Source of the DNA: Halorussus salinus | GTDB lineage: Archaea > Halobacteriota > Halobacteria > Halobacteriales > Haladaptataceae | Assembly (NCBI RefSeq): GCF_004765815.2 | Contig: NZ_SBIS02000008.1 | Location: forward strand, 310,001-374,000 | DNA: 64,000 bases | Reading direction: 5' to 3' | Made by a program: the position numbers and the translations under genes | Shown: positions 54,701 through 61,793 of the stretch, piece by piece | Layout: the number at the start of each line of letters is the position of its first letter | Position numbering within the stretch: position 1 is the first letter of the stretch | The notes under the pieces: generated by a model | What the model was told of the DNA's origin: nothing | Databases searched by the model: none | The model's input: only the letters and a program-made list of their open reading frames with translations

Positions 54701-56171
54701 GGAGACCGTCCGAATCCGCCACCCCGACGCGGACCGCGACCTCGCGGCCGCCGACGCCACCGCGGTCCCCCGGTCGCTCGTGGACCGACTCGGCGGCCAG
54801 GTGATACCCCTCGACGCGGCTCCGGAGTTCGCCGAGTTGGCGGCCGACGTGCTGGCCGACTGCGACCGACTCGGCGACCACGTGACGATGACCGAGGGCG
54901 TCCACACCGGGAACGTCCGCGAGAAACTGCTGGTCGATGGCGAAGCCGACGGAAGCGGAGAGGGCGCTCGCGGGTCCGACGACGAGACCGACCGGCCGAG
55001 AGTCGTGGACGGGAAGTCGGTCGGCCGGTACCGCCTCGACTGGGACGGGACGCGACTCCGGTACGACGAGTCGCTGGTCGGCGACGGCGAGTACGCCGAC
55101 CTCCGGAGTCCCGGCCATTTCGAGGGCGAGAAGTTGCTCGTCCGGGACATCAGCGACCGACCGGTCGCGGTCTACGACGACGACGAGTTCTACGCGCTCA
55201 ACACCCTCTACAGCGTCCAGTCGCGCGAAGAGTCGGACCTCGACCTGCGCTACCTCCTCGGCGTCTTCAACTCGTCGTTCGTGGCGACCTACTACCGACA
55301 ACTGTACGGCGGCACCCACGTCAGCGGCGACTACCTCCGGTTCAAGCCGATGTTCGCCGAGGAGATACCGGTCCCCGACCCCGCCGAGGCCCCGGTCGAT
55401 GGCGACGACGTGGCGGAAGTCTTGGCGGCCTGCGAGGTCGAAGACGCGCTGGAAGACGCCACGGCGGCCGCCGAGTCGGACCCCGAGTCCGCGATGGCGA
55501 CGCTGACCGAGCGCGTCCGCGAGGCCCGCGACGAGCGTGCCGCGCTGAACTGCGACGTGTTGGACTACCTCGGGACGGGCGCGGGGGCTGACGAGGCCGG
55601 AGGACCGACCCTCGGCGAGGTCTCGGTCCCGGCCGAGGGCGTCGGCGACTCGATTCTCGCGGAGACGACGACCGACCGCGATGGACTCCGAATCGGCGAG
55701 GTCCGCGTCCGCGAGGACGAGCGCGGTACCCTCGCGCTCGCCGCGACCGCGCGCTACAAGCCCGGCGACGGCGAGCGCACCGAGCGCACCGACCCCGAGC
55801 GGCGAGACCACCCCGACCGCGAGACCGACCGCTGGGGCTACGTCGAGACCGACCCCGTGACCGCACTGCGGGTGCCGGACGCGACCGAGACCGAGCGCAC
55901 GCTCTTGGAGGCGTTCGTCCCGGCCGCCGCCGAGCGCGCCGAGGGGTTCGCGGGGTTCCGCGAGTGCGCGACGAAGACCAACTCCTTGCTAGACCGACTG
56001 CGCGCGCTAACCCTGCCCGACCCCGAGCGCGTCGCCGACGAGACGGCGCGCTACCGGGAGGTCCGGGCGCGGGCCGCAAAACTGGACGACAGAATCGCCG
56101 CGCTGGAGGAGGCCATCGACCGACTCGCGTACCGGCTGTACGGAGTCGACGAGATAGAAACGCTTACCTGA
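51780..56171 (+). CDS. Single-chain restriction-modification enzyme (Eco57I-type N6-adenine methylase)
   Basis: The 1463-residue protein combines a putative PD-(D/E)xK nuclease at the N-terminus (P92-D93, then LAVADAK with D125-x-K127), a long helical region, and the methylase. KATGSYYTPEFVVEYVVERT is the conserved entry. LDPAMGSGHF (about 570-579) is SAM-binding motif I, and VVGNPPYVRS (Asn about 850) the NPPY catalytic motif. The following domain (about 1000-1300), including NTLYSVQ, YLLGVFNSSF and YLRFKPMFAEEIPVP, is the target-recognition part. This is the type IIG/IIL plan: one polypeptide that methylates and probably cuts. Four 18-bp in-frame repeats lie at 53598-53669. No BREX or DISARM partner genes are present. 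Confidence 0.9.
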   Translation: MQATLDYRTNRDLFSNYYLDEHLPETDDWTAADEAEVRAAYDEIRDRYRRESDLVDDYNERQLRENLLDPVFETLGLTTAVEESVDGERLRPDYTLFGSERARADAFERRRDGRSFHANALAVADAKRWDQSLDGGTDRDFTNPSYQIHVYLDATGLNRGILTNGRKWRLYYGPTSHRLDSYYEIDLPTLLETGDREAFKYFYLFFRREAFVGGGGGQSGTGGGGRSATAGDGTGGRASDASAGATAAGRLAANRPFVERVHRESNLFAEELSEDLRENVYDALALLAQGFVEGSDDVTDDDLDTVYEASLTYLYRLIFVLYAESDGRDLLDTDNEVYRKRYSLNALKRRVADELDSPDPIYRSWQTTLWDRLEKLFALVDRGSESQGIPREDLYVPAYNGGLFDSDPESGEATALLDSHAVGDTYLARVLELLTRRESARGDGRVFVDYSSLDVRHLGSIYEGLLEYDLEIADRPLAAVRDEGEQVWVPAEEAPADGTIERVEEGEVYLSTDAGKRKATGSYYTPEFVVEYVVERTLEPLLDEIRADLDPADPDYPDRFAERVFDLSVLDPAMGSGHFLVKTVEYLARAVVEAHQECVERATERDDTARNGDTARNGDAARDGDAARDEKVGDPPDVHWARRQVAQQCIYGADENGMAVELAKVSLWLRTLAAEQPLAFLDHHLVRGDSLAGTDVAEVEEMARDTGPNASLAAFGATRADAIGDLMAAYREFLAIENESLADVKEMERRYAEIRRDDLRRRLTAMANVHAAERFGVRVPDDAYERMGRALDDADDWAALEAQSWFAAAQRVADERDFLHWKLAFPEVFYDAEGSPLAEREAGFDAVVGNPPYVRSRNLPDDRKEYYREEFDTARGAYDLYVPFAELAGDLGRRVSLVVPNKWTTTDYGRALRDRLLDDDGLREILDASNLDVFPDADIYPVVVTYGESPAPKAGGSSSRTGESPSGTDGDDCEETVRIRHPDADRDLAAADATAVPRSLVDRLGGQVIPLDAAPEFAELAADVLADCDRLGDHVTMTEGVHTGNVREKLLVDGEADGSGEGARGSDDETDRPRVVDGKSVGRYRLDWDGTRLRYDESLVGDGEYADLRSPGHFEGEKLLVRDISDRPVAVYDDDEFYALNTLYSVQSREESDLDLRYLLGVFNSSFVATYYRQLYGGTHVSGDYLRFKPMFAEEIPVPDPAEAPVDGDDVAEVLAACEVEDALEDATAAAESDPESAMATLTERVREARDERAALNCDVLDYLGTGAGADEAGGPTLGEVSVPAEGVGDSILAETTTDRDGLRIGEVRVREDERGTLALAATARYKPGDGERTERTDPERRDHPDRETDRWGYVETDPVTALRVPDATETERTLLEAFVPAAAERAEGFAGFRECATKTNSLLDRLRALTLPDPERVADETARYREVRARAAKLDDRIAALEEAIDRLAYRLYGVDEIETLT
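53598..53669. repeat. Four in-frame 18-bp tandem repeats inside the methylase
   Basis: GATACGGCGAGGAACGGC occurs twice exactly (53598, 53616) and twice as GATGCGGCGAGAGACG(GC/AG) (53634, 53652). They encode DTARNG-DTARNG-DAARDG-DAARDE at residues 607-630. Copy-number change would alter protein length by six residues without a frameshift. Confidence 0.92.
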
Positions 56172-56191
56172 CGTAGCTCTCGACGGTCGGT

Positions 56192-56422
56192 GTGACCCGA
56201 CGAACGCCCGACGACTCGCTCACCGTCCCCGACGCGCTCTCGTCGCTCGGCCGCGAACTGCTCGCGCTCGACCTCGAACTCCTCGGCGTCCACCTCGTGG
56301 CGACGTGCGTCGCGGTGTACTTCGCGGTCAGGTTCGACGTGGGCGCGTGGCGCGGCTTCGTCGTCGGACTGGTCGCGTATCTGGTCGCGCTGTTGCGGCA
56401 TCCGGAGAGAAGTCGGTCGTAG
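56192..56422 (+). CDS. Small membrane protein (76 aa)
   Basis: A GTG at 56192, 20 bp after the restriction-modification gene, starts TRRTPDDSLTVPDALSSLG, with the hydrophobic segments LLALDLELLGVHLVATCVAV and GFVVGLVAYLVALLRHP. Two short membrane helices are likely. It may share the upstream transcript. No known family; the GTG start is not certain. Confidence 0.6.
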   Translation: MTRRTPDDSLTVPDALSSLGRELLALDLELLGVHLVATCVAVYFAVRFDVGAWRGFVVGLVAYLVALLRHPERSRS

Positions 56423-56433
56423 CCCGCGTCGGC

Positions 56434-57189
56434 TCACTCGTCCGGCACGTACGGGTCGAACACGTCGGCTCGCAGGCTCCCGTGGACGTGTTCGAGGAGG
56501 TCCCGCAAATTCTCGGTGTCCTCGCGGTTGTACTTCACGAGGCGGTCGAGCGCGGCGTCGTCCTCGTTGCGGTCGTAGCGGTGCCAGAGGCGGACCGCCT
56601 CGCGGCCGTCCACGTCGTCGTCGGCGCGGTCGATGCCGACCTCGCGCTCGACGTTCTTCAGGCCGCCGGAGAGACCGATTTGCTTGCAGGTGTACATCAA
56701 ATCGAGGTGGGGCGTCGTCACGTCGAGTTCGAAACTGTCCTCCAAGAACGGCTGGTCGAACCGTTTGCCGTTGAACGAGACCAGCATGCTCGACTCGGCG
56801 AACTCGTCGCGAAGCGCCTCGGCGGTGAGGTCTCTCCCCTGCACGTAGGTCCGGGTGTCGCCGCCGCGGTGGAGGCTGACCGTGGTCACGTCGTGGCGCG
56901 CGCTGTCGAGGCCGGTGGTCTCGATGTCGAAGAAACAGACGCTATCCGCGAAGTTGTCGTAGGCCCGCCAGAGGCTCCCGCTGGGAAGGTTCTGGCCGAA
57001 GAAGTCGGCGTCCCCGGCGTCGAGTCGGTCGCGCGCGGCGTCGATGAACTCTCGGACGTTCCGCCCCGTTTTGGGGCCGAGGAGGTCCTCCTCGAAGTCG
57101 TCCCAGTGGGTGACGCCCCGTTTCCAGAGCTTCTGCTCGGTCTTCTCGCCCACCCCGCTCGCGGCGATGAAGGAGTTCTGGAGTTTCAT
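56434..57189 (-). CDS. RNase H-like 3'-5' exonuclease (YprB-type)
   Basis: The 251-residue protein begins with a helix-hairpin-helix-like stretch (FIAASGVGEKTEQKLWKRGV). It continues with the DEDD exonuclease core: VCFFDIETTGLDSARHDVTT (DxE), LVSFNGKRFDQPFLE (motif II Asp), PHLDLMYTCKQIGLSGG, and LVKYNREDTENLRDLLEH (YxxxD, motif III). This is the YprB/RNase_H_2 family found in many archaea. It probably acts on DNA or RNA 3' ends. It is convergent with the small membrane protein gene. Confidence 0.88.
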   Translation of the reverse strand: MKLQNSFIAASGVGEKTEQKLWKRGVTHWDDFEEDLLGPKTGRNVREFIDAARDRLDAGDADFFGQNLPSGSLWRAYDNFADSVCFFDIETTGLDSARHDVTTVSLHRGGDTRTYVQGRDLTAEALRDEFAESSMLVSFNGKRFDQPFLEDSFELDVTTPHLDLMYTCKQIGLSGGLKNVEREVGIDRADDDVDGREAVRLWHRYDRNEDDAALDRLVKYNREDTENLRDLLEHVHGSLRADVFDPYVPDE

Positions 57190-57309
57190 TGGGGAGTCGG
57201 TTGGCGGGAAGGCTCTTAATCGTAGGTGATTCGGGGGCGGCGGAGTGGCTGGCGGTCGGAGGCGAGCGTGACTATCGGCGGGCGGTGGGACGGCAAACGA
57301 CGGGTCGAA

Positions 57310-57432
57310 CTACGCCTCGACGCGGATGCTGGCGCGACAGATCGGACAGTGGTAGTCGTCGCCGCTCCGGTCGAGTTTCGATTCGGTCCCGGTCCAACCG
57401 CAATCGGGGCAGAGGTAGGTGTCGCTCCCCAT
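57310..57432 (-). CDS. Small zinc-ribbon protein (40 aa)
   Basis: ATG 57432 to TGA 57310 encodes MGSDTYLCPDCGWTGTESKL and then HCPICRASIRVEA. Two CPxC knuckles 22 residues apart form a rubredoxin-like zinc ribbon, a common type of haloarchaeal small protein. Its role is unknown. The longer frame upstream is not needed. It lies between the exonuclease and the permease genes, same strand as both. Confidence 0.8.
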   Translation of the reverse strand: MGSDTYLCPDCGWTGTESKLDRSGDDYHCPICRASIRVEA

Positions 57433-57521
57433 GTGCGGGCCTTCGAGACTACTGACAGAAAAGTGTGGGGTACTGCGAGCGGCGAGGACCGCGACGGGAG
57501 CGACGAGTGCGGAGACGGAGG

Positions 57522-59147
57522 TCAGTCGGCGCGCTGTGCCGGGTCGTCGGCGTCCGAGGAGCGCCGGTCGAGGAACGACTGGAACTCGCCGTCGTCCTCG
57601 GTCAGGTCCGCCCACGCGGTCAGGCCGCGCTCCTCGCGGGTGCCGGGGATGGTGTTGTCGAGGAAGAACGCGACGATGCCGCCGACCGCCATCCCGGTGC
57701 CGCCGATGACGAAGATGGTGGTCGAAACCACGTCGGTCCCGAGAACCGGACCGAGGAGCGGCACGGAGGCCAGTCCCTGCTGGAACGCGGCGGAGGCCGA
57801 CATCTCCATGCCAGCGCCGACGTTGGACATGTAGCCCGGAATCGCGAGGCCCGCGAACAGCGCGAACCCGACGATGAAGACGTTGCGGTTGGCGTCCAAG
57901 TCCACGTACTTCAACTGCGAGAGGCCGACCGCGGCGATTTGGCCGAACATCACGATGTAGAGACCCCCGATGATGGGTGCCGGAATCGTGGCGAACAGCG
58001 CGCCGACCGGGCCGAAGTAGCCGACGAGAATCATCACCGCGGCCCCGATTTGGACGACGTAGCGCGAGGCGACGCCCGTGATGCCTATCGCGCCGACGTT
58101 CTCGGTGTAGGAGGTCGAACCGTTCCCGGTGCCCATGATACCCGCGAAGGTGTTACCCAGTCCCTCCATGCCGATGCCGTGGTCGATGCGCTTGGCGTTG
58201 GGCGCGCCGCGTCCGGCCATCCGGGCGACGGCGTGGTAGTCGCCGAAACTCTCGATGGCAGAGGCGAGCATCCCCGCGACCATCCCGATGATGAAACCCG
58301 GCGTGAACAGTGGCATGCCCCACTGGAAGGGGTAGATTGGCTGAAGCAAGGGCGCGCTGGCGACCGACCCGAGGTTCACGTAGCTGACCGACCCCGAGGC
58401 GAAGACGCCCATCACCGAGAGGAGCGCGGCTATCGACCACGCCGACGCGATGCCGAGCAGGACCGGGAAGAGTCGGAACGACCGGTGGTAGCGGTCGAGG
58501 TACTGGGAGAACGCGACGATGAGCGCCATCGTCAGCCCCAACAGCCACCAGTTCTGCCCGGTGCCGGGCGCGCCGAAGTTCGGGTTCTGAATCTGGGGGA
58601 CGTTGAACAGCGCCAGTCCGATGAGCGCGATGACCGGCGCGATGACCACCGGTCCCATGTGGCGCTTGAGCCAACCCATGACGCCGAAGTAGCCTATCAA
58701 CACCTCCACCAACCCGGCGACGATGACCGCGCCCATGAGTTCGCGTATCATTATCTCCCACCCGCCGCCGTTCGACGCGATGACGCCGATGATGGCGAGA
58801 CCGGGCGCGAGCATCGAGAACGTCCCGCCCTGCACGATGGGGTAGCGGTTCCCGATGGTCGTCTGGGCCAGCGTGCCGATGCCCGAGACGACGAAGAACG
58901 TGCCGATGAGCCGCGCGGTCGTGCCGCCGGGCATCCCCATCGCGCCCGCCAGCGCGAGGGGAATCGCCACCGTTGCACCGATCATCGTCAGGTAATGCTG
59001 GAAGCCCAACAGCACCGACTCGGCGAGGGGCGGCTTGTCGTCGATGCCGTAGGCGATGTCCACCGAGGCCTCGGCGTCCGCGCTCGCCGACGGCCCCTCG
59101 GGCGCGAAGTCTTTCTCTACCTCCTCGAAGTCGTCGGACCCGCTCAT
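57522..59147 (-). CDS. NCS2-family purine/pyrimidine permease
   Basis: The 541-residue protein has an acidic N-terminal tail of about 35 residues. The NCS2 (UraA/XanQ) core follows: SVLLGFQHYLTMIGATVAIP (QH motif), GGTFSMLAPGLAIIGVIASN, SAIESFGDYHAVARMAGRGA (ESxGDY) and GTGNGSTSYTENVGAIGITG (NxGxxxxTxNxG). AIPGYMSNVGAGM and FFLDNTIPGTREERG lie near the end. It should import uracil, xanthine or related bases with protons or sodium. A 32-codon membrane-peptide ORF overlaps the start by 4 bp. An amidohydrolase of the dihydropyrimidinase family is encoded 27 kb away, which is only suggestive. Confidence 0.93.
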   Translation of the reverse strand: MSGSDDFEEVEKDFAPEGPSASADAEASVDIAYGIDDKPPLAESVLLGFQHYLTMIGATVAIPLALAGAMGMPGGTTARLIGTFFVVSGIGTLAQTTIGNRYPIVQGGTFSMLAPGLAIIGVIASNGGGWEIMIRELMGAVIVAGLVEVLIGYFGVMGWLKRHMGPVVIAPVIALIGLALFNVPQIQNPNFGAPGTGQNWWLLGLTMALIVAFSQYLDRYHRSFRLFPVLLGIASAWSIAALLSVMGVFASGSVSYVNLGSVASAPLLQPIYPFQWGMPLFTPGFIIGMVAGMLASAIESFGDYHAVARMAGRGAPNAKRIDHGIGMEGLGNTFAGIMGTGNGSTSYTENVGAIGITGVASRYVVQIGAAVMILVGYFGPVGALFATIPAPIIGGLYIVMFGQIAAVGLSQLKYVDLDANRNVFIVGFALFAGLAIPGYMSNVGAGMEMSASAAFQQGLASVPLLGPVLGTDVVSTTIFVIGGTGMAVGGIVAFFLDNTIPGTREERGLTAWADLTEDDGEFQSFLDRRSSDADDPAQRAD

Positions 59148-59242
59148 CGAGTCTCACCCGCGGTTCGGTCGTCGTGTAGTTCATGTGACGTGATAACGGT
59201 GCGCACGAGCAGCATAGCTACCAATGCATAAACAGGTGGCAT
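59144..59242 (-). CDS. 32-aa membrane peptide coupled to the permease gene
   Basis: ATG 59242 to TGA 59144 encodes MPPVYALVAMLLVRTVITSH and ELHDDRTAGETR, with one short hydrophobic segment. Its stop overlaps the permease ATG (ATGA, 59144-59147), a typical sign of translational coupling. A TATA-like AAATTTACC lies just upstream (about 59253-59261). It could be a small auxiliary subunit or a regulatory leader ORF. Too short for certainty. Confidence 0.45.
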   Translation of the reverse strand: MPPVYALVAMLLVRTVITSHELHDDRTAGETR

Positions 59243-59378
59243 AAATATACCGGTAAATTTTTCGGGTTCTACGGCCGGAAGACTCGGATTCGAGGAGAAC
59301 CGCGAAATCGACCTCCTCGGTCGTCGCTCCCGACGGTCGCGGGGCAATCTATTTGGCCGTGCCTCGAAAGTGTGGGGT

Positions 59379-61304
59379 ATGGTCTCACGACCCACTTACG
59401 GCGTCCACGCCGACCTGAACGTCCCCGTCGAGACCCGCGACGGCGTGGCGCTGGCGACCGACGTGTACCGGCCCGCCGACCCCCAATCCGGCGAGCCGAT
59501 AGCCGAGCCGAAACCGGCCCTGCTCGACCGCACGCCGTACGGGAAACGCGGCCGGATGGAGCGCCACGGCGAGTGGTTCGCCGAGCGGGGCTACGTCGTG
59601 GCGATTCAGGACTGCCGGGGCCGGTTCGATAGCGACGGCGACTACTACATCTTCGCCAACGAGGCCGAGGACGGTCACGACGCCGTGGAGTGGCTCGGCG
59701 AGCGCGACTACTGCGACGGGCAGGTCGGGACCGTCGGCACCTCCTACGGCGCGTGGGTCCAGTCGGCGCTCGCCACTCAGGACCCCGACCACCTCGCGGC
59801 GATGTTCGTGAATCAGGGCGCGTCGAACGGCCGCGAGGCGACGTTTCGGCACAACGGGGCCTTCGAGTTGCGGTGGCTCTGCTGGGCGCTGACCTTGGGC
59901 GGCGGGTTCGCCGAGCGCGCGCTGGACGATTCGAGTATCCAACAGCGACTCGCCAACGTGGACGTGCGCGAGGTGCTGGCCGACGGCCCGGTCCACCGCG
60001 GGCAGTCGCCGCTTCGCCACGTCCCCGAGTACGAGGAGTGGCTGTTCGACATCGCGGAGTCGGGCGACGCGGAAGACGACCTCTGGCAGTCGCCCGGAAT
60101 CAACTTCGAGCGATTCCGCGACGAGAGCGCGGACGTGCCGACGGTGTACGCCGGGGCGTGGTACGACTCGTACACCAAGGCGACCTGCGACAACTTTGAG
60201 GAGTTGGCCGCGGCGAAGGAGGCCGACCACTTCTTGCTCCTCGGGCCGTGGACTCACGGCTGGAACGCCTACCCCCTGCCGTCGTGGAACAAGCCCTACT
60301 CGGGCGAGTTGGCGTTCGGCGAGGCGGCCCTGCGGGACTACCAAGAGACGCGTCTCCGATTCTTCGACCACTACCTGAAAGGCGAGGAGACGTGGAGCGA
60401 CCAGCCGACGGTCGAGTACTTCCGGATGGGCGCGACTGGCGGAGCGGAGGCAGAAAAGGACCAGAAGCCGAAAGGAAGCCAGACCGGCGAGGGCCGCCTG
60501 TTCCACGGTGGGCGGTGGGCCGAGGCCGACGAGTGGCCACTGCCGGGCACGAAGTTCACGAAGTACTTCGCGCACGGAGACGGGACGCTCGCGCCCGAGA
60601 AGCCGGACGCCGACGAGTCGGCGACGACCTACGAGTTCGACCCGAAGAATCCGGTGCCGACGCTCGGGGGCAACTGCTCGTCGTACATCAGCTACGAACC
60701 CCGCGACGAGTCGATTCTGGAGTACCCCCTCGCGGAGCGCAAACTGCTGGACATGACCGGCCGAGGAGGCTTCGACCAGCGCACCCGCGAGGACACCTAC
60801 TTCGCGGACCCGCCGTACCGGCCCCTCGAAGAGCGCGACGACGTGTTGGTGTTCCGGACGCCGCCGCTTTCCGAGGCGGTCGAAATCGCCGGGCCGATTC
60901 GGGTCCGGGTGTTCGGTTCGACCGACGCGCCCGACACGGACTTCACGGCGAAACTCATCGACGAGTATCCGCCGAGTAGCGAGTTCCCGGACGGGTTCGC
61001 GCTCAACCTCTCAGACTCCATCTGTCGGGCGCGCTACCGGGGGTATCGGGACCACCCGGACTTCGTGGAACCGGGCGCAGTCTACGAGTTCTACATGGAA
61101 CCGTACCCGACCGCGAACGTCTTCGGCGAGGGCCACCGGATTCGGCTCGACATCTCGTCTTCGAACTTCCCGCGCTACGACGTGAACCACAACACAGGCG
61201 GGCCGTTGTACGGCGACCGGGAGTATCAGGTAGCGAAGAACACGGTGTACCACGAAGCGGACAACCCGACCCACGTCGAGTTGCCGATTCGACCACGGGA
61301 GTGA
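59379..61304 (+). CDS. CocE/NonD family alpha/beta-hydrolase
   Basis: The ATG at 59379 gives 641 residues. VPVETRDGVALATDVYRPAD is the first strand pair. LLDRTPYGKRGRM, YVVAIQDCRGRFDSDGDYY and GTVGTSYGAWVQSALAT (nucleophile Ser in GTSYG) follow, along with YDSYTKATCDNFEEL and LLLGPWTHGWNAY (catalytic His region). A C-terminal jelly-roll (GPIRVRVFGSTDAPDTDF, IRLDISSSNFPRYDVNHNTG) completes the X-Pro dipeptidyl-peptidase/cocaine-esterase fold. It has no signal peptide, so it acts inside the cell. It hydrolyses ester or amide bonds; the physiological substrate is unknown. Confidence 0.92.
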   Translation: MVSRPTYGVHADLNVPVETRDGVALATDVYRPADPQSGEPIAEPKPALLDRTPYGKRGRMERHGEWFAERGYVVAIQDCRGRFDSDGDYYIFANEAEDGHDAVEWLGERDYCDGQVGTVGTSYGAWVQSALATQDPDHLAAMFVNQGASNGREATFRHNGAFELRWLCWALTLGGGFAERALDDSSIQQRLANVDVREVLADGPVHRGQSPLRHVPEYEEWLFDIAESGDAEDDLWQSPGINFERFRDESADVPTVYAGAWYDSYTKATCDNFEELAAAKEADHFLLLGPWTHGWNAYPLPSWNKPYSGELAFGEAALRDYQETRLRFFDHYLKGEETWSDQPTVEYFRMGATGGAEAEKDQKPKGSQTGEGRLFHGGRWAEADEWPLPGTKFTKYFAHGDGTLAPEKPDADESATTYEFDPKNPVPTLGGNCSSYISYEPRDESILEYPLAERKLLDMTGRGGFDQRTREDTYFADPPYRPLEERDDVLVFRTPPLSEAVEIAGPIRVRVFGSTDAPDTDFTAKLIDEYPPSSEFPDGFALNLSDSICRARYRGYRDHPDFVEPGAVYEFYMEPYPTANVFGEGHRIRLDISSSNFPRYDVNHNTGGPLYGDREYQVAKNTVYHEADNPTHVELPIRPRE

Positions 61305-61347
61305 CTTCGTCCGATTCGACCGCGGGAGCGACGAGTCGGCCCCGAGA

Positions 61348-61722
61348 CTACGAGAGGTGGGCGGTCACGTCCGTCGAGGAGACCATCCCCACGTAGCCGT
61401 CGTCCACGACCGGGAGGTGTTTGATGCCGTAGGTGGTCATCATCGCGGCGACCTCCTCCATGTAGAGGTCCGGCGTCGCGGTTTCGACATCGGTCGTCAT
61501 CACGTCCGAGACCCGTAACTCCGAGGTGTCGCGTCCGTCGGCCACGGCGTCGAGAACGTCCGTACTGCTGACGATCGCCCGCGGCGTGGTCGGGACGACC
61601 AGCGCGCTGATGTCCTCCTCGCGCATCCGCTGGGCGGCTTCCATCACCGTCGCGTCCTTCGAAATCGTCTCCAGTGGCGAAGACATTACGTCGCCGACGG
61701 TCGGCCTGTCGTTGGAACTCAT
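61348..61722 (-). CDS. Two-CBS-domain protein
   Basis: The 124-residue protein consists of two CBS motifs: VGDVMSSPLETISKDATVME / ISALVVPTTPRAIVSSTDVL, and VSDVMTTDVETATPDLYMEE / IKHLPVVDDGYVGMVSSTDV. Together they form one Bateman module, which usually binds adenine nucleotides and may act as an energy sensor. No catalytic domain is attached. It lies 71 bp upstream of nothing on its own strand except the CocE hydrolase stop, so it is monocistronic. Confidence 0.93.
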   Translation of the reverse strand: MSSNDRPTVGDVMSSPLETISKDATVMEAAQRMREEDISALVVPTTPRAIVSSTDVLDAVADGRDTSELRVSDVMTTDVETATPDLYMEEVAAMMTTYGIKHLPVVDDGYVGMVSSTDVTAHLS

Positions 61723-61793
61723 ACCCGCAAAACGGGAGGGACGGACAAGGGAGTTTCCATAGCGTCAGTATCTCTGGCGATTGTTCCGGCGAC

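Noticed and set aside
51780-56171. PglX of a BREX system
   Set aside because: The methylase type is similar, but none of brxA, brxB, brxC, pglZ or brxL is present, and the protein carries its own nuclease-like N-terminus.
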